Source: Motacilla alba alba (Eukaryota > Chordata > Aves > Passeriformes > Motacillidae). Taken from it: a DNA stretch of 64,000 nt. Each line of letters starts with the position of its first letter. The stretch's first letter is position 1. A program made the position numbers and the translations under genes. Positions 48,251 through 59,058 of the stretch are shown piece after piece. The notes beneath the pieces were generated by a model that saw nothing but the letters and a program-made list of their open reading frames with translations, made no database searches and was not told where the DNA came from. The stretch covers positions 22,064,161 to 22,128,160 of the forward strand of contig NC_052046.1 of NCBI RefSeq assembly GCF_015832195.1, read 5' to 3'.

Positions 48251-49671
48251 ATACAGTCTCAGGGCCTGCTCAAGGAATATTAATTCCAAAAAGAAATTGC
48301 ACTGCATACCTCCTTACTGGCTGACGTCTCACAAAGAGCACATCTGCTTTTTGCACCCAAGCCTGTTCCTCCATCACATATTGGCATAGAGGTTGATGCT
48401 GCTTCAAATCAGGTTTAGAAACCAGGTTTCCAGCCCCACACAGCATTTCAAGATTTCACCTGATTTCCTGTTCCAAGTCACAAGCACCAAGGTCTTAGGA
48501 AACTGGTTGCCACCCACCTAAGAAAGAGACCCCAAGAGCTGGTCATTCACTTAGAAGAGGGTACTAGCTCTTGCAGAGGCACAGCAGCTCCACTGGGGAT
48601 GACACCAGGCAACACTCAAAGAAGGGGCTGTTGCCTCCCTATGCTCTTCTAGTCAAGACCTTCTCTGCTAGCAAACACTCTCCCACTCCTGGCTACTTAG
48701 GACACCTTCCTCCTCTCCATGGTGAAATGGTTGTCCTGCATCCAAGAGACACACCTCATGTTTTCTTCAGTGTAGCAAGTGATGTGGAACCTGGCACAGG
48801 GCTTACACCATCACTCTTCTCCTTTTCCCAGGCGATTGCTTTCCTGCTTGACACATAGAAAAAGGGATCATTATAACATAATTTTTATTGGTGCAAATGG
48901 CAGGTGAGGAAAGGGGCCTTTACAACCTACTAAATCAATGCTTCTGAAAGCCAAAGATCAAATGTAAACATTGGCAAATTACTGGCAAGGCTTGTGAAAG
49001 CCACGCAGTCCTGCCCACTGTAGAAATAGAGGTTTTCCATTTCAGGCCTCCTTCATCTGGGACGTTTCATATTCACAGGTTCTTTCTTTAGTCATGCTGT
49101 ATAAGCAGCTACTGTATATACTGAAAGCCAATTTTCCCATATACTTAAGAGTGCTCCTGGAAGAACAATACATCATTCATCTATTTCCAATTTCATTACC
49201 CTTTCTGTGATATTGATACAAAAGCATCCTTTCCATTCATCTTCTTGTTTCTTAGATGAAAATTAGAAGACAGGCTTCTTCTCTTCAAACAAATTGGCAG
49301 TAAGATGTTTTCCTTTCATCAGTACAGAAAGTGACAGACATTTTCTACTACCCAAGGGTTTTGGACGAGGGATGCATGTACTGGTTGTGTGTCATTTTGA
49401 TTCCAAGCATACAATATACTGGGCTAAATTTTCCTGCTGTTAACACCAGACTAATATCTCCAGAAAATCCCCAATGAACAGAGAATGTTGTGGGTTTTTT
49501 TTCCTTTTGAACATGAGCAGCCATTTTAAACAATCATTAAATATATATAAATCATTATATATATACATGTGAACTACAGCTCCCTCTCACCCTTAGCATG
49601 AGCAATGCCATTCTAGCGGATTAACAGAATAACAGTAGACCTCAGACTCATACTCATGCTGCACTACTATA
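48251..49671. other. Non-coding stretch, no gene recognised
   Basis: No gene or clear transposon. A frame of 95 codons at 48571-48858 is unremarkable. Just before 49580 lies an AT palindrome, listed separately. Confidence 0.6.
49541..49564. repeat. AT palindrome, 10-bp arms
   Basis: ATATATATAA (49541-49550) and TTATATATAT (49555-49564) are perfect inverted repeats around ATCA. Alternating AT DNA of this type extrudes cruciforms easily. It is probably a microsatellite derivative. Confidence 0.8.
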
Positions 49672-49748
49672 TACCAAGACTAATTCCCCTGAAGTTCATC
49701 AAATTCGCTTGATGCATCTCCAGTGTAAATGAGATCAGAAACAGGCTT
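49672..49748 (+). repeat. Palindromic archosaur-type interspersed repeat, copy B
   Basis: The order of short words matches the family described at 50268: AAGACTAATTCCCCTGAAGT, then TTCATCAAATTC, then CCAGTGTAAATGAGATCAGA and AACAGGC. This corresponds to the right half of the repeat with its terminal GATCAGAATCTGGCC-like end. Diverged by many substitutions. Confidence 0.5.
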
Positions 49749-50267
49749 TGTGACCTCTGGGTCCTCTTGTCTACTACATGCACAGAACATAATGAACTAA
49801 GCAAACATAGTAGACAAGATAATGCTATCCCTGTAGCATATGAAACACTAATGCAATTAACGACATCAACATTGTGAGATGAGGGTTATGAATGGCCAAG
49901 GTTCGTGAGAAGAGGAGAATCACTTCACTGGAGATGCAGAACCAGAAGACAGAACCCATGATATGAGGTCAGGGCTCAAGATTGTTCTGATTTGGTATTT
50001 ACTTAGCTACCATCTGATTTAAATTAGGTGGACTAAGGGAAACACTTAATGGTTTCACTTCCCTTCCTAGGCAACAAGGTCAATGCTCCAGCTGGCTCAT
50101 GTGCCTCTCTTGCATATTATGAGCCATAAAAATACCAAATTGAGCTAATTATGATTCATGTTAAACCTATACTGTCCAATCCAAATCCCATTATCTGAAT
50201 GTAAAGATCCCCAAGAGGTCCCTCAGAGTTTGGATTAGATCTACAATGACAAATGCTAAGTACATAA

Positions 50268-50367
50268 GGCCAAAATGAGCTGACTACACCAGTGTAATTT
50301 TGGCATGACTCTATTAAAGTCTGTGAGGCTACTCTGATTTATGTGGTTCTGAAAGAAGAATTTAACC
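50268..50367 (+). repeat. Palindromic archosaur-type interspersed repeat, copy A (about 100 bp)
   Basis: This is the best copy. It starts GGCCAAAATGAGCTGACTAC, has ACCAGTGTAATTTTGGCATG, a central TCTATTAAAGTCTGTGAGGC, then TACTCTGATTTATGTGG and ends AGAATTTAACC. The ends are imperfect inverted repeats of each other (GGCCAAAAT against AATTTAACC), and the whole folds on itself, like a small non-autonomous DNA transposon (MITE). From memory, such repeats with GAAGTCAATGG at the centre are abundant in turtles and crocodilians and present as old copies in birds. I do not recall a secure name. Confidence 0.6.
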
Positions 50368-53300
50368 ATTAGTGATTTGCACTGGAATACGTGTTTGCCA
50401 TTTTATACCAGCCCTAAAGGTTTCAGTTTTCTTTTTGTTTTCTTTTTAAACCCTAATTAATTTTTCTTTCAACAGTATCTGTTACGTGTTCTCCTGATAA
50501 TTTTTCAGATAAAAGATTCTGTGTATTTCATGATTTCTTCCACTAAATATATTGGATACAACCTATAATAAGACAGGAAAGGTTTTAGCATAGCACAGTC
50601 TTTGAGCCAAATTCAGGTCTTAGACATCAGGAGTATTCTGTTTTCACTTAACATCAATAATATAGCCTAAGAGGAAATGAGAGAGGGATTTGATCAATTA
50701 TACAAGCACATTTTTTTACAGAACCAGCTTGAAAATGACAGAAATAATAATTAACGAAGATTAATGGGAAGATTTTGGGGTACAGAAATAAGAGGCATGA
50801 ATGGGAGAACAAAAAATGAATGATCACAAGGGTTACAAGCTGGTCTGGTGCAGTGAGTTTGGCAGTATATGACTATTAATAAACTCTTTTGCCAGTATTT
50901 TGGTATGAAAAATAATATCTCAAAGCTTCCACTAGCTGCCACAGCCTTGTCTCAGATTTACTGAGAAAGCACCACCTGCTGCTCTGCAGCGCTGATTGGG
51001 TTAAAAAGCTGGTAAAACAGTATTTGTTTTTCCTGAGGCTGTCTGTCTGGGGCAGCTCCCACAACTGGGCAGCTGTCCTGTGCTCCCTGCTGTTGGTGTC
51101 CACATCCCCACTAACCACCAGTGCAGAGGAAGCAGCAGCACCTGCTTGACTCACACACACAGGAGGCCCCGTATTTTACAGGTAAATAAAGATATTTACA
51201 AGGAAAGAGAGTTGTCATTTATTTTCAAAAGTTATCTCCTGCAAGGAAAAAGCCCTTTTCTTTACCATTGTGAATAGAACTTTTTACAATAAAAGGATAC
51301 CAAATCAGGACAATCTTCCCTACAGATAGACAAAGCTCAGCAGAGTTCAGCTGCTGATTTGATGCTTCATACAATCCCCTTGAATATTTGAATGCTTTAG
51401 CATTGTGATTAGGGGATAAAACTGTGTATTCCACTAACCTACCTTAATCTGGCAACATTTACAAGTGCTAAAACATCCTTTTTAAAAGGTGTTTTAAAGA
51501 CATACTGAAGAACAGATTTAATAGCTTGGATTTAGTCAGTCAAAATCAAGGGCAGGTATGGAATAGCTCTTCAAAAAATCAAACAGCATGCACATCACGT
51601 CCAGTGGAGATGGGTGCCATGATATATGGTGCAGTTCAGACTGCCCTGTTTGCCCAGAGTCACTGCATTACCAGCACTATATCCTAACTTAACTGATCTG
51701 TGAAAGTGCTTTGGAATATGGAAGAGCAAAAGAATCCATATAAAACAAATTTCTCTTCTGTTTAAAAGTTAAAGGCATTAGTAAAAAGAGAATAAATATC
51801 ACTCCTTGCTTTATGCAGATGGGAATATCCATCGTTAAATGATTGATAAGCCTCAGTCACAAGGCAGAGAGCCCTCAGGGTCCTGCTCTGTGTTGCCCCA
51901 CAAAGAGATGCAGTGCCATATCCATGGGCCACTGCTGTAGAGCTGATGGGACGTTCCCTGCCAGCCTCTCAGTGCCCTGGGCAGGAGCAGGCACTTCTTG
52001 GATGGTCTGCAGAGGTGGTAAATCTGCTGTCACGCTTTGGCCAGGGGCCTGGTCAGGAGCCCTTGCATAAGCCCCATGGGTGGTCCTGCACTACAGAGGT
52101 ACACTGTACCTCTTGTCACAGCTGGACTGTTTCATTTCAGAGGAGGAAGCAGGAATGCTCCAGGTTATCCATTGCATTAGAAAGGATATGCTAATAACTG
52201 CCCTGTCTGTATCTATCATTCATTGGACAGCTTCTCTACCAAAAAAAAAAGAAAAAAAAAACCTCTCCAGAGGGTGTATAGGAACAAAGAAATTGTCTAC
52301 AGCAATTTCAAATGCCTGGAAACCTCTTCAGTATCCATTTGCAGTACCTGCTGGGAGGAGAGAGAGGAACATTCAGCAGAGAGTCATCAGTCTCTGAAAA
52401 AGCCAAATTCACCTCAGAAAGAGGGCAGGACAAGATTTGCACAGAAAGGTGAACAAGAGAGTGAAGTTGTCACACCGACACAAATTTAAATACCATCTTG
52501 TGATCCAGAACAACTGCCTGCACTAGATGTCATTAAAGCTTTAGGGGAAGGGACAGCTAAATTAAACTTCTCACCAAGGAAAAAATTAGCTCCTGGAGAA
52601 AGATGCTTCAGGAGTACAGGAACCTACTCCTGGCACTCAGCTGGCAACTCTCCCAGCTGACTGGGAAGGCAGCAGAGCAGGGTGCTTTGCCCATCCCCAT
52701 CAGTTCTCCCCACAGCCATCACAGCTGTGAGCCCTGCAGCCTGAGAGCCCATGGCACCCTCCTGCCTGCCTACTTAGACAGCTCTGCTTTTACCGGCCAG
52801 CACTTCCGGCTTGCAATCAAAACACAAAAATTCTGATGACTAATGGTCCCCCTGAGGAATGTAACATCATCAGCCTCACACATGGCCCCAGGTGATCAAC
52901 AGTATAAGGCATAAGTGCAAAAAGTAAATTACTTATGTAAATACCAGGCTGAAATTGTGTTGAATTATATGCCTGTCTTGTCTATAGCTCCTGTCAAATA
53001 CCTCAACAGCCAGTGTTGCCACATGCTGGCAAATGTCCTCCTCGCAGAGGACAGTGAGCCCATCAGACCTGCACACCAAGCCACCTCACAACTGTACACA
53101 GCCATCTTCTCTCATCAGAGATTCCATTCACATATCCAGTTGTTCCCTTTAGGAAGAAGTTTCTAGAGGGTCTCACTGATCACTGGTGGACTGCCCCTGC
53201 TACATGCTTAGAAATCTCCTTTAATTGCTAGGAAGTGGAACATTTAAAACAATTCCTTTTATGACTGCAGTGTAAATTTTGTTTGCATTGTCTATATAAG

Positions 53301-55309
53301 GACATTTATTTCTAAATTGTATTGCTTTCTACTCATCCATGTATACAGGCAGGTGTTAAAGAAATCTCCTATTTGGTGTTACTTATGGATATGTTTCTTA
53401 GAAATAATAACAAGCAAAGAAAGTAACCTCATGCATTTCAGTCTCAAAATAGGTTTCATTAACTCACAAATGTAAGTGTAATTGGAAAAGATACAAATTT
53501 CTTACTAAATAAAAACCATAAAGAAGGTTCCCTGCAAAATTGGAACTGACAGCCCCAGCAGACCAGCACAATGGTTCCCTTACTGAGCACAGGGACTGGG
53601 AAGCAGGTCTCTGCAGGGCATCCGGTTGTCTGGCTACCATATCAGGAGGAGGCAGTGTTTGAGCAGTTATTGAGGTGCAATGGAGCCATGGACCTTCAGA
53701 GGATGTCTGAGTAGCACCAGGGACAATTCTGTTTATAAAAAACACTGCACCAACATAACTTGGACCATCTTTTCTATAGAGGATGCCAGGCAGGATTATA
53801 CCCATTAGCTAATGTGTGCCTGAGATGCCCAGGGTAGAGAGAGCCTGCACTTGAGTCTGACATGAGAACAGCTGGATTTAGCCTGAGATGTTTTAGTCTG
53901 TCTGGACATTCAGTCTTGTTATGGAAACATCAGGAAATAGAAACTGCCTCTTCTGACCCCATGTTTTACCCCAGAAATATTACCCTCCCTGCACTACAGC
54001 TCCAGCCAGTTATGCCTTTCTCCACTACCTTAAATTCTCTTTTAATAGCTATTACTCTGTCCCCATAGAAGAGTCGCACACACAAGTAAATCACCTCTCT
54101 GATAGATAACAAGAGGGCAAATTCTTTGACCCCATATTCTACACACACTGAAGTGAGGTGATCTTAGTGGGAGCAGCTTTTCCATAACATTCTTTTGAGA
54201 GGATGAAGCCCCTTGGATGGGAGTCACTACCTTAGGTTTTCTCAGATCAAATCTGGTGTCCAACGTGTCCCCATTAGCAGAGGAAAGATAGCAATTGGCT
54301 GTCTTTGGGCTACAACTTACTTTTCATACACTAAATCTTACTTGGTTTAGGTGAAAGTCCTTCTGACTGTGCTGACCCAGAAAAAATTACTAATCAGTGT
54401 GGTGGCCCTCAGTAACCCTTGAGGTGGCATAAAATTATAAAAGGAAATTCTTCTATATTTGTAAAAATAATTCTGATAACAGTGCTGAATAATATGAGGT
54501 TCAGGACAGATCTAAGTATTACAGCCACCCCAACTCTGTAATGCTTCCCCATGACCAACCATTCTTCCAGACCACTCAGTACTAACCCATCCGTGAACTT
54601 TCCAATTCTTTTTTTTCCCAAAGAAGACAGATGGATTTGAAGACTTTGATGAAGTGTGAAGTCAAACACCTACATATGCTACATCTTCAGCACCAGGCCA
54701 TGCAGAAATACACTTCCTTTAATCCAAAGAGAATCTCAGAAAATCTTGATAAGAGATATGTTAATCTGAAGTCATCTCTGGAAATTAAATGTCTATGACC
54801 ATTTGAATGACCACTTTCTCTGCTTCCCAACAAGAGAGAACAAGTGTGTCTTTCTTTGCTGCTTCAGGTTCATCAGAAGATAATCACAATCCACCCAGAA
54901 ATTAGGATGCAATGTACAGAAAATGCCTACATCCCATCCCTATATCTACAAATAATCTGGTGAAAATACACCAAATACACCAAAGTATAAAAAATACACT
55001 TGCTGCATGTTGCTTTAATCCATTTCCTCAGAAGCAGAAACCAGGAGAAAACACAAGCTCCCTTCCACCAAATGGCTCTCTTCAAGAGCAAAGTTCCCAA
55101 AGACAAAAGTCTTCACGTGCTTCCAGATGGAAGCACTGCCCAGGGGCTCTGCCAGCTCACACTAGTCCCACATGACAAAAATATTCATGTGTTATCAGCC
55201 TGTTGGTAAGGTTGTCCCTTATGACTAGAAAAGGTGTCTTCACACAGTCATTGAAGAAGAATGGTATAATTTACCACCAGTTTTGGATTTAGAATTTCCT
55301 GGCCCACAA
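50368..55309. other. Non-coding stretch, no gene recognised
   Basis: No coding exon, LINE or LTR is recognised in nearly 5 kb. GC-richer parts at 51030-51170, 51880-52160 and 52620-52760 give chance frames of up to about 105 codons. Poly-A-rich DNA lies at 52241-52261. A minus frame at 54409-54669 has a hydrophobic C-terminal run but no recognisable family. TAAT-rich DNA at 50110-50200 may be regulatory but is weak. Confidence 0.55.
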
Positions 55310-55346
55310 TAGCTCTGTGGTCTTCATCAAGCCACTTACTAACTGT
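55310..55346 (+). mobile_element. MIR-like core fragment
   Basis: About 37 bp (TAGCTCTGTGGTCTTCATCA then AGCCACTTACTAACTG) align by eye to the MIR core-to-3' wording TAGCTGTGTGACCTTGGGCA then AGTCACTTAACCTCTCTG, with about three quarters of positions matching. Only this fragment can be seen. Confidence 0.35.
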
Positions 55347-56100
55347 AATCATTAATTAATTTTTCCCTCTTTAAAAAATACTAGTCATGGTATCTTGTGA
55401 GGATAAACACAGCTCAGATGCTGAAGTGCTGAGATTCCACAATAGCATATGTGCCATGAAAAGGAAATGTCTCCTGAACACACTGAAGAAGAGAGAAAAC
55501 AAGTAAAACTTCAAGGAACATGTGTCAGTCTAGAAATGTTTCTTCCGCTTATTCTGTTTCTGCCATGAATGGACTAATACTATGGCCCACTCACATTACC
55601 TGCTTGCCATCAAAGCAACAGTGCCCAGTCAATAGCATCAAGAGCTCCAGAGAATATCTTAACTAAAAATCAGTAGTAAAACCTGCCTGGTGGTGTAGCC
55701 TGTTACACAGAAGCAATGGTGCACAGGGAATTATTCATCACAGAACCAGCTGTATATCACAACCTCTGACAAAACCTCAAAGTCAGGAGAGGACCTTTAT
55801 TGTAGAGGAGAGGATTACCCAGACATGGCACTAAGTCTTTCTGGCAAGTCATATCTTCTTACCATAATGGCTGGGTCCATGTTTGCTTTAGCTACACAGA
55901 AAGGTTTAGGGCTTGTTTTGAAAGACAAGAGATGCTGGAAAGCCCTGGATTTCCTGGCAGCCTTTATGATACACAAGTAAAATTGGTAATGCTGGTAAAA
56001 ACAACTTCAGGTGCATGACCTTGGGCCTTTGTGTCCAAAAATTACTTCTGGGTTTAGTTTGTTACTCATTGACTTAGGTTATTCTGAGTCCTTGCAGCAC

Positions 56101-56142
56101 TGTACATTGTTCGGCCAGTGCTGTACATTGTTCAGCCAGCGC
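56101..56142. repeat. 21-bp tandem duplication
   Basis: Two adjacent 21-bp units, both starting TGTACATTGTTC, differ at two positions (GG against AG, and GTGC against GCGC). They are followed at once by AGCATTTATAAG. A local duplication; no function is evident. Confidence 0.85.
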
Positions 56143-56570
56143 AGCATTTATAAGTTTGATCTTTACAGTGGAGTTACTCTACAACTTCCCAGATTGTCCT
56201 ATTTGCTCTGACGTTCACGAGATTTTAATACTAATAGCAAAATTGTTGTCATGGTCGGGGATAAGAGTCATGTTCTCAAACAAAACAGCCTGTGACAGCA
56301 CATACTAAAAAAAGATAAATTACAATTCTGTTAATAAGGAAAAGAAAAATTCTGTAGCAGAACTTGATGCAAAGTAGCTTGTAAAATTTTCAGTGGGGCT
56401 ACAGAAAATAACTTCTTAGAAGTTCCTATAAGAACTTCTTAGTATAAACCCATGAAAATGGACAAAAAGAATTTTGAGATAAGCATGATGACAATGTTCA
56501 AATAACCTAATATGAAAACAGTATAAAAATAAAAGCATATGAACTGAGGAAGAAAGAGGTGAAAAGAAGG

Positions 56571-56613
56571 ACCATAACTGGTACTCCAGTTATGGTTTGT
56601 ACTCTAGTACAAA
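56571..56613. repeat. Two joined perfect stem-loops
   Basis: ACCATAACTGG (56571-56581) pairs with CCAGTTATGGT (56586-56596) over a TACT loop. TTTGTAC (56596-56602) then pairs with GTACAAA (56607-56613) over TCTA, the two hairpins sharing one base. An 11-bp perfect stem with a 4-base loop is rarely met by chance in 64 kb, and the second hairpin directly abuts it. No transposon ends are visible. Confidence 0.85.
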
Positions 56614-57538
56614 AATGTCCTTGCAGGAATAATATTAAGCTGTCAGAATTTGTGGAGCAAATCTGTATATCGATTGTCATGAAAAAACAAAAGGAAAACA
56701 AACACAATGAAAAACAGCACAGAATATTGGACTTCACATAGTCAGACATGAACATCTACATCCAGATTGTTCCTGCAGCCTGAGGCTCACTGGAATACAC
56801 TAGCCCCACATACTAGATTGTGTACAGAAATACTTTAGCTCATCTTCTGTTTTTATCAGAAAAATGCAAGAAAGTGTTAGACAAACAACAATGCTTCTAG
56901 GAAAAATAAAAGTTCTCCTGATTTTCTACTCTGCACACAAGAACACATATTCTCTTGGTAAGCAAATGTATTTGGATCACATTTTTTCCTTTCTCTGAGT
57001 AAAGAGGCATTTAAAACAGGTTAGCACCATTTTTAAATATATTTGTAATCTATATTTCCAGTTTCCCTTCGACTCTTTTATTGGTGAAACTATGTGCATG
57101 GGAGAGACATGGGTAAAGAAGGTGTCTCTTCAGCGACCCAGGCACGGCCACCTCACCAGTCCATGCCTCAAGATCACAGTTTCTCCCTGTCAGAACACTT
57201 CAAAAACAATCTGGACTGACTTTTTCCCTTAATTTTTACAACAAGGGCTGATAAATGCAAACAAATAACCCCCAATCCTTATTCACAGAATGGGCTGCTT
57301 ACATTTTTCTGTAATTTTAAAGGATCTTTCAAGTGGGTTGGTATTTAACATTTGCTGTCTTTCCAGCACACATCCCTGTCTGGAGCCTTAAAAAGACTCA
57401 TTATTTCTTCCATAAAGATGTCTTTCTAGATGAGCTTTATTATCTTGTTGGTGTTGGTGATTGAAAGTGCAATGTCCCCAGACTCCCAGTGTAAATCATT
57501 GAAGTTTAATTATCAAAACTGTTTTGTCCTCCTCATAA

Positions 57539-58138
57539 TCTTTGGCTAAACAAGTCTGTGTGACAGGTGAAGAAGACAGGAGTTTTTACAGACTGATTGT
57601 ACATACCCAGGCCATGTGGACAGCAAGGGCACACGTAAGATGCTTGTGTCAGGAAGAATCAGATGCTTCATATTGGGACAGGCAGTCATACATGGTGCAC
57701 AAGCTCAAGCACAGCTCCTCTGTCCTCAGATGGCTGTCCCAATACAGATCTGACCTGATCTTACCTAAATACATCTACATGAGGAAATTGATCTGTGGCT
57801 CCACTGGTCCGATGGGGTCAGTGCAGATCTCCCTGTCCATGTCGGAACTGATGACAACAAACTTAGCACTGTGTCCATGTCGTTCAAAAGTTCATGTGGC
57901 CCTGGGAGAAAAACAGCAGTTCATATCAGCCACCTTGACACCCGGAAGTACTGAATCTCTCAATTCAGGCAGTCCAAGGGCAAAAATGTCTATGTTTGCT
58001 AAAACTCTCAGAATATTTTCCGTTAGTATGTTGCATCAATGTCTAAAACTTAAATTACAGTCTTTATACTTTTCCTGCCTTTCCTCAGAATACTTAGCTC
58101 CATTTGTGCATGTACAGACAAGAGAGATTTTGAATTAA
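57539..58138 (+). other. Longest open frame of the window (about 200 codons), uncharacterised
   Basis: The frame is open from the stop at 57536 to the stop after 58138. It begins without an early ATG: the first ATG is at 57614 with a G at -3, which would give 174 residues. I recognise no domain, signal peptide or membrane segment in the plus-strand product. A frame this long is uncommon in AT-rich DNA. On the opposite strand the same DNA reads a protein-like string with stops (ADMNCCFSP, then KFVVISSDMDREICTDPIGP), flanked by good splice-like sites (TTTTTCTCCCAG with G after it, and TTTAG with GTAAG after it). The plus frame may therefore be a shadow of a decayed minus-strand exon. I could not identify the family. 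Confidence 0.3.
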
Positions 58139-58614
58139 TAAATGTGGTATTATGGCATGATCTTTTAAGCAATTGAGAGATGAAAGGCTGATTTTTGCTT
58201 TATTCCTAAGCATGCTGACATCAGGGGTAAATTTGGAGCTTGATGCAAGAGATTCAGCTGTGCAACTGACATTAAGGTTAATAGCAGCCACAAGAAAAAC
58301 AAAATTACATTATCTTTCTTGGACAAGAAATTAAATACAGATTGCAACTTATTCAAAGAGTTCATAGTCAATTACTTTCCCATGAAATCAATGAGAAGGA
58401 CTTTCCATTTCAGTTCATCAGACTTTCTGCCTGCTGAGAAAAGTGACTTTATGTGGGATCTTTATCACCATTTGCCTTCCTGGGTTGCTGGGTTTTCTTT
58501 CTTTTCCTGATTGATGATTTGTCTCATAAATACAACATTCGGGGGTTTTTTTCAAAAGCAATTCAACTGTTTTCAATAACTGCTAGAATTTTGAAAAATC
58601 ACCAGAATTTTCCT
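58139..58614. other. Spacer between two protein-like frames
   Basis: No clear exon. The minus strand at 58094-58291 reads AAINLNVSCTAESLASSSKF and onward for 65 codons, which has an extracellular-protein look (an Asn-Val-Ser glycosylation site and a few cysteines). It could belong with the neighbouring frames but may equally be chance. Confidence 0.3.
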
Positions 58615-59058
58615 TTATGACACTGTAAATGCCACAACAAAGGCCAGTATTACCTGGATGAAACATCCAAAGCCCACATTCCATTCCCCCCAATAGGCCT
58701 GTGAAATGTTGCTGCAGATCCACTCTGACCAGGATAAACTTTCATCCAGTGACGTTTCTAAAACCAGTGTGATTTGGTCTTCATTTGTCACTGTTTGTTT
58801 AAGGCAGGTGTCACTTGAAAGGTCCTTATCTTTTCCTATCAACAGTATCAGCACACACAAGGGCATACCGTCACTTACAAAACCACTACAGAACACAGAG
58901 TAGATGTGCCTGGGGGAGATTAAGGTGATGTCTATGTTCAGTTCATTCAAAGATGTCAACACTATCTGCTTACATGTACTGATCCCAAATTTTGTTCTAA
59001 GGGACTTGGTTTTGGTATTGCCACCTCCAAGATCTGGGCTGGCTCCCACACTGACAAC
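58615..59058 (-). pseudogene. Possible decayed coding segment of an unidentified membrane protein
   Basis: The minus strand is open for 147 codons (59058 down to the stop at 58615), without a usable ATG. The second half has ordered, protein-like composition: HIYSVFCSGFVSDG, then a hydrophobic MPLCVLILLIG, an acidic-polar section, WSEWICSNISQAYWGEW with an Asn-Ile-Ser glycosylation site, and a terminal hydrophobic VGFGCFIQVILAFVVAF that could span a membrane. A strong acceptor-like TTAATCTCCCCCAG precedes HIYS, and a donor-like CCAG with GTAATA after it falls within FIQV. With the next minus-strand segment near 57.7-58.0 kb, which has in-frame stops, this suggests a broken gene. I could not name a family, and a chance frame remains possible. 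Confidence 0.22.

Larger units (their letters stand above)
55347..57538. other. Non-coding stretch with tandem and inverted repeats
   Basis: No gene is recognised. A 21-bp tandem duplication (56101-56142) and two joined hairpins (56571-56613) are listed separately. From 57480 the words CCCAGTGTAAATCATTGAAGT may be a stub of the palindromic repeat family, but only 20 bp match. Confidence 0.5.

Noticed and set aside
54409..54669. Minus-strand frame with hydrophobic C-terminus
   Set aside because: AT-rich DNA gives Ile/Leu/Phe runs by chance; no start context, splice sites or family.
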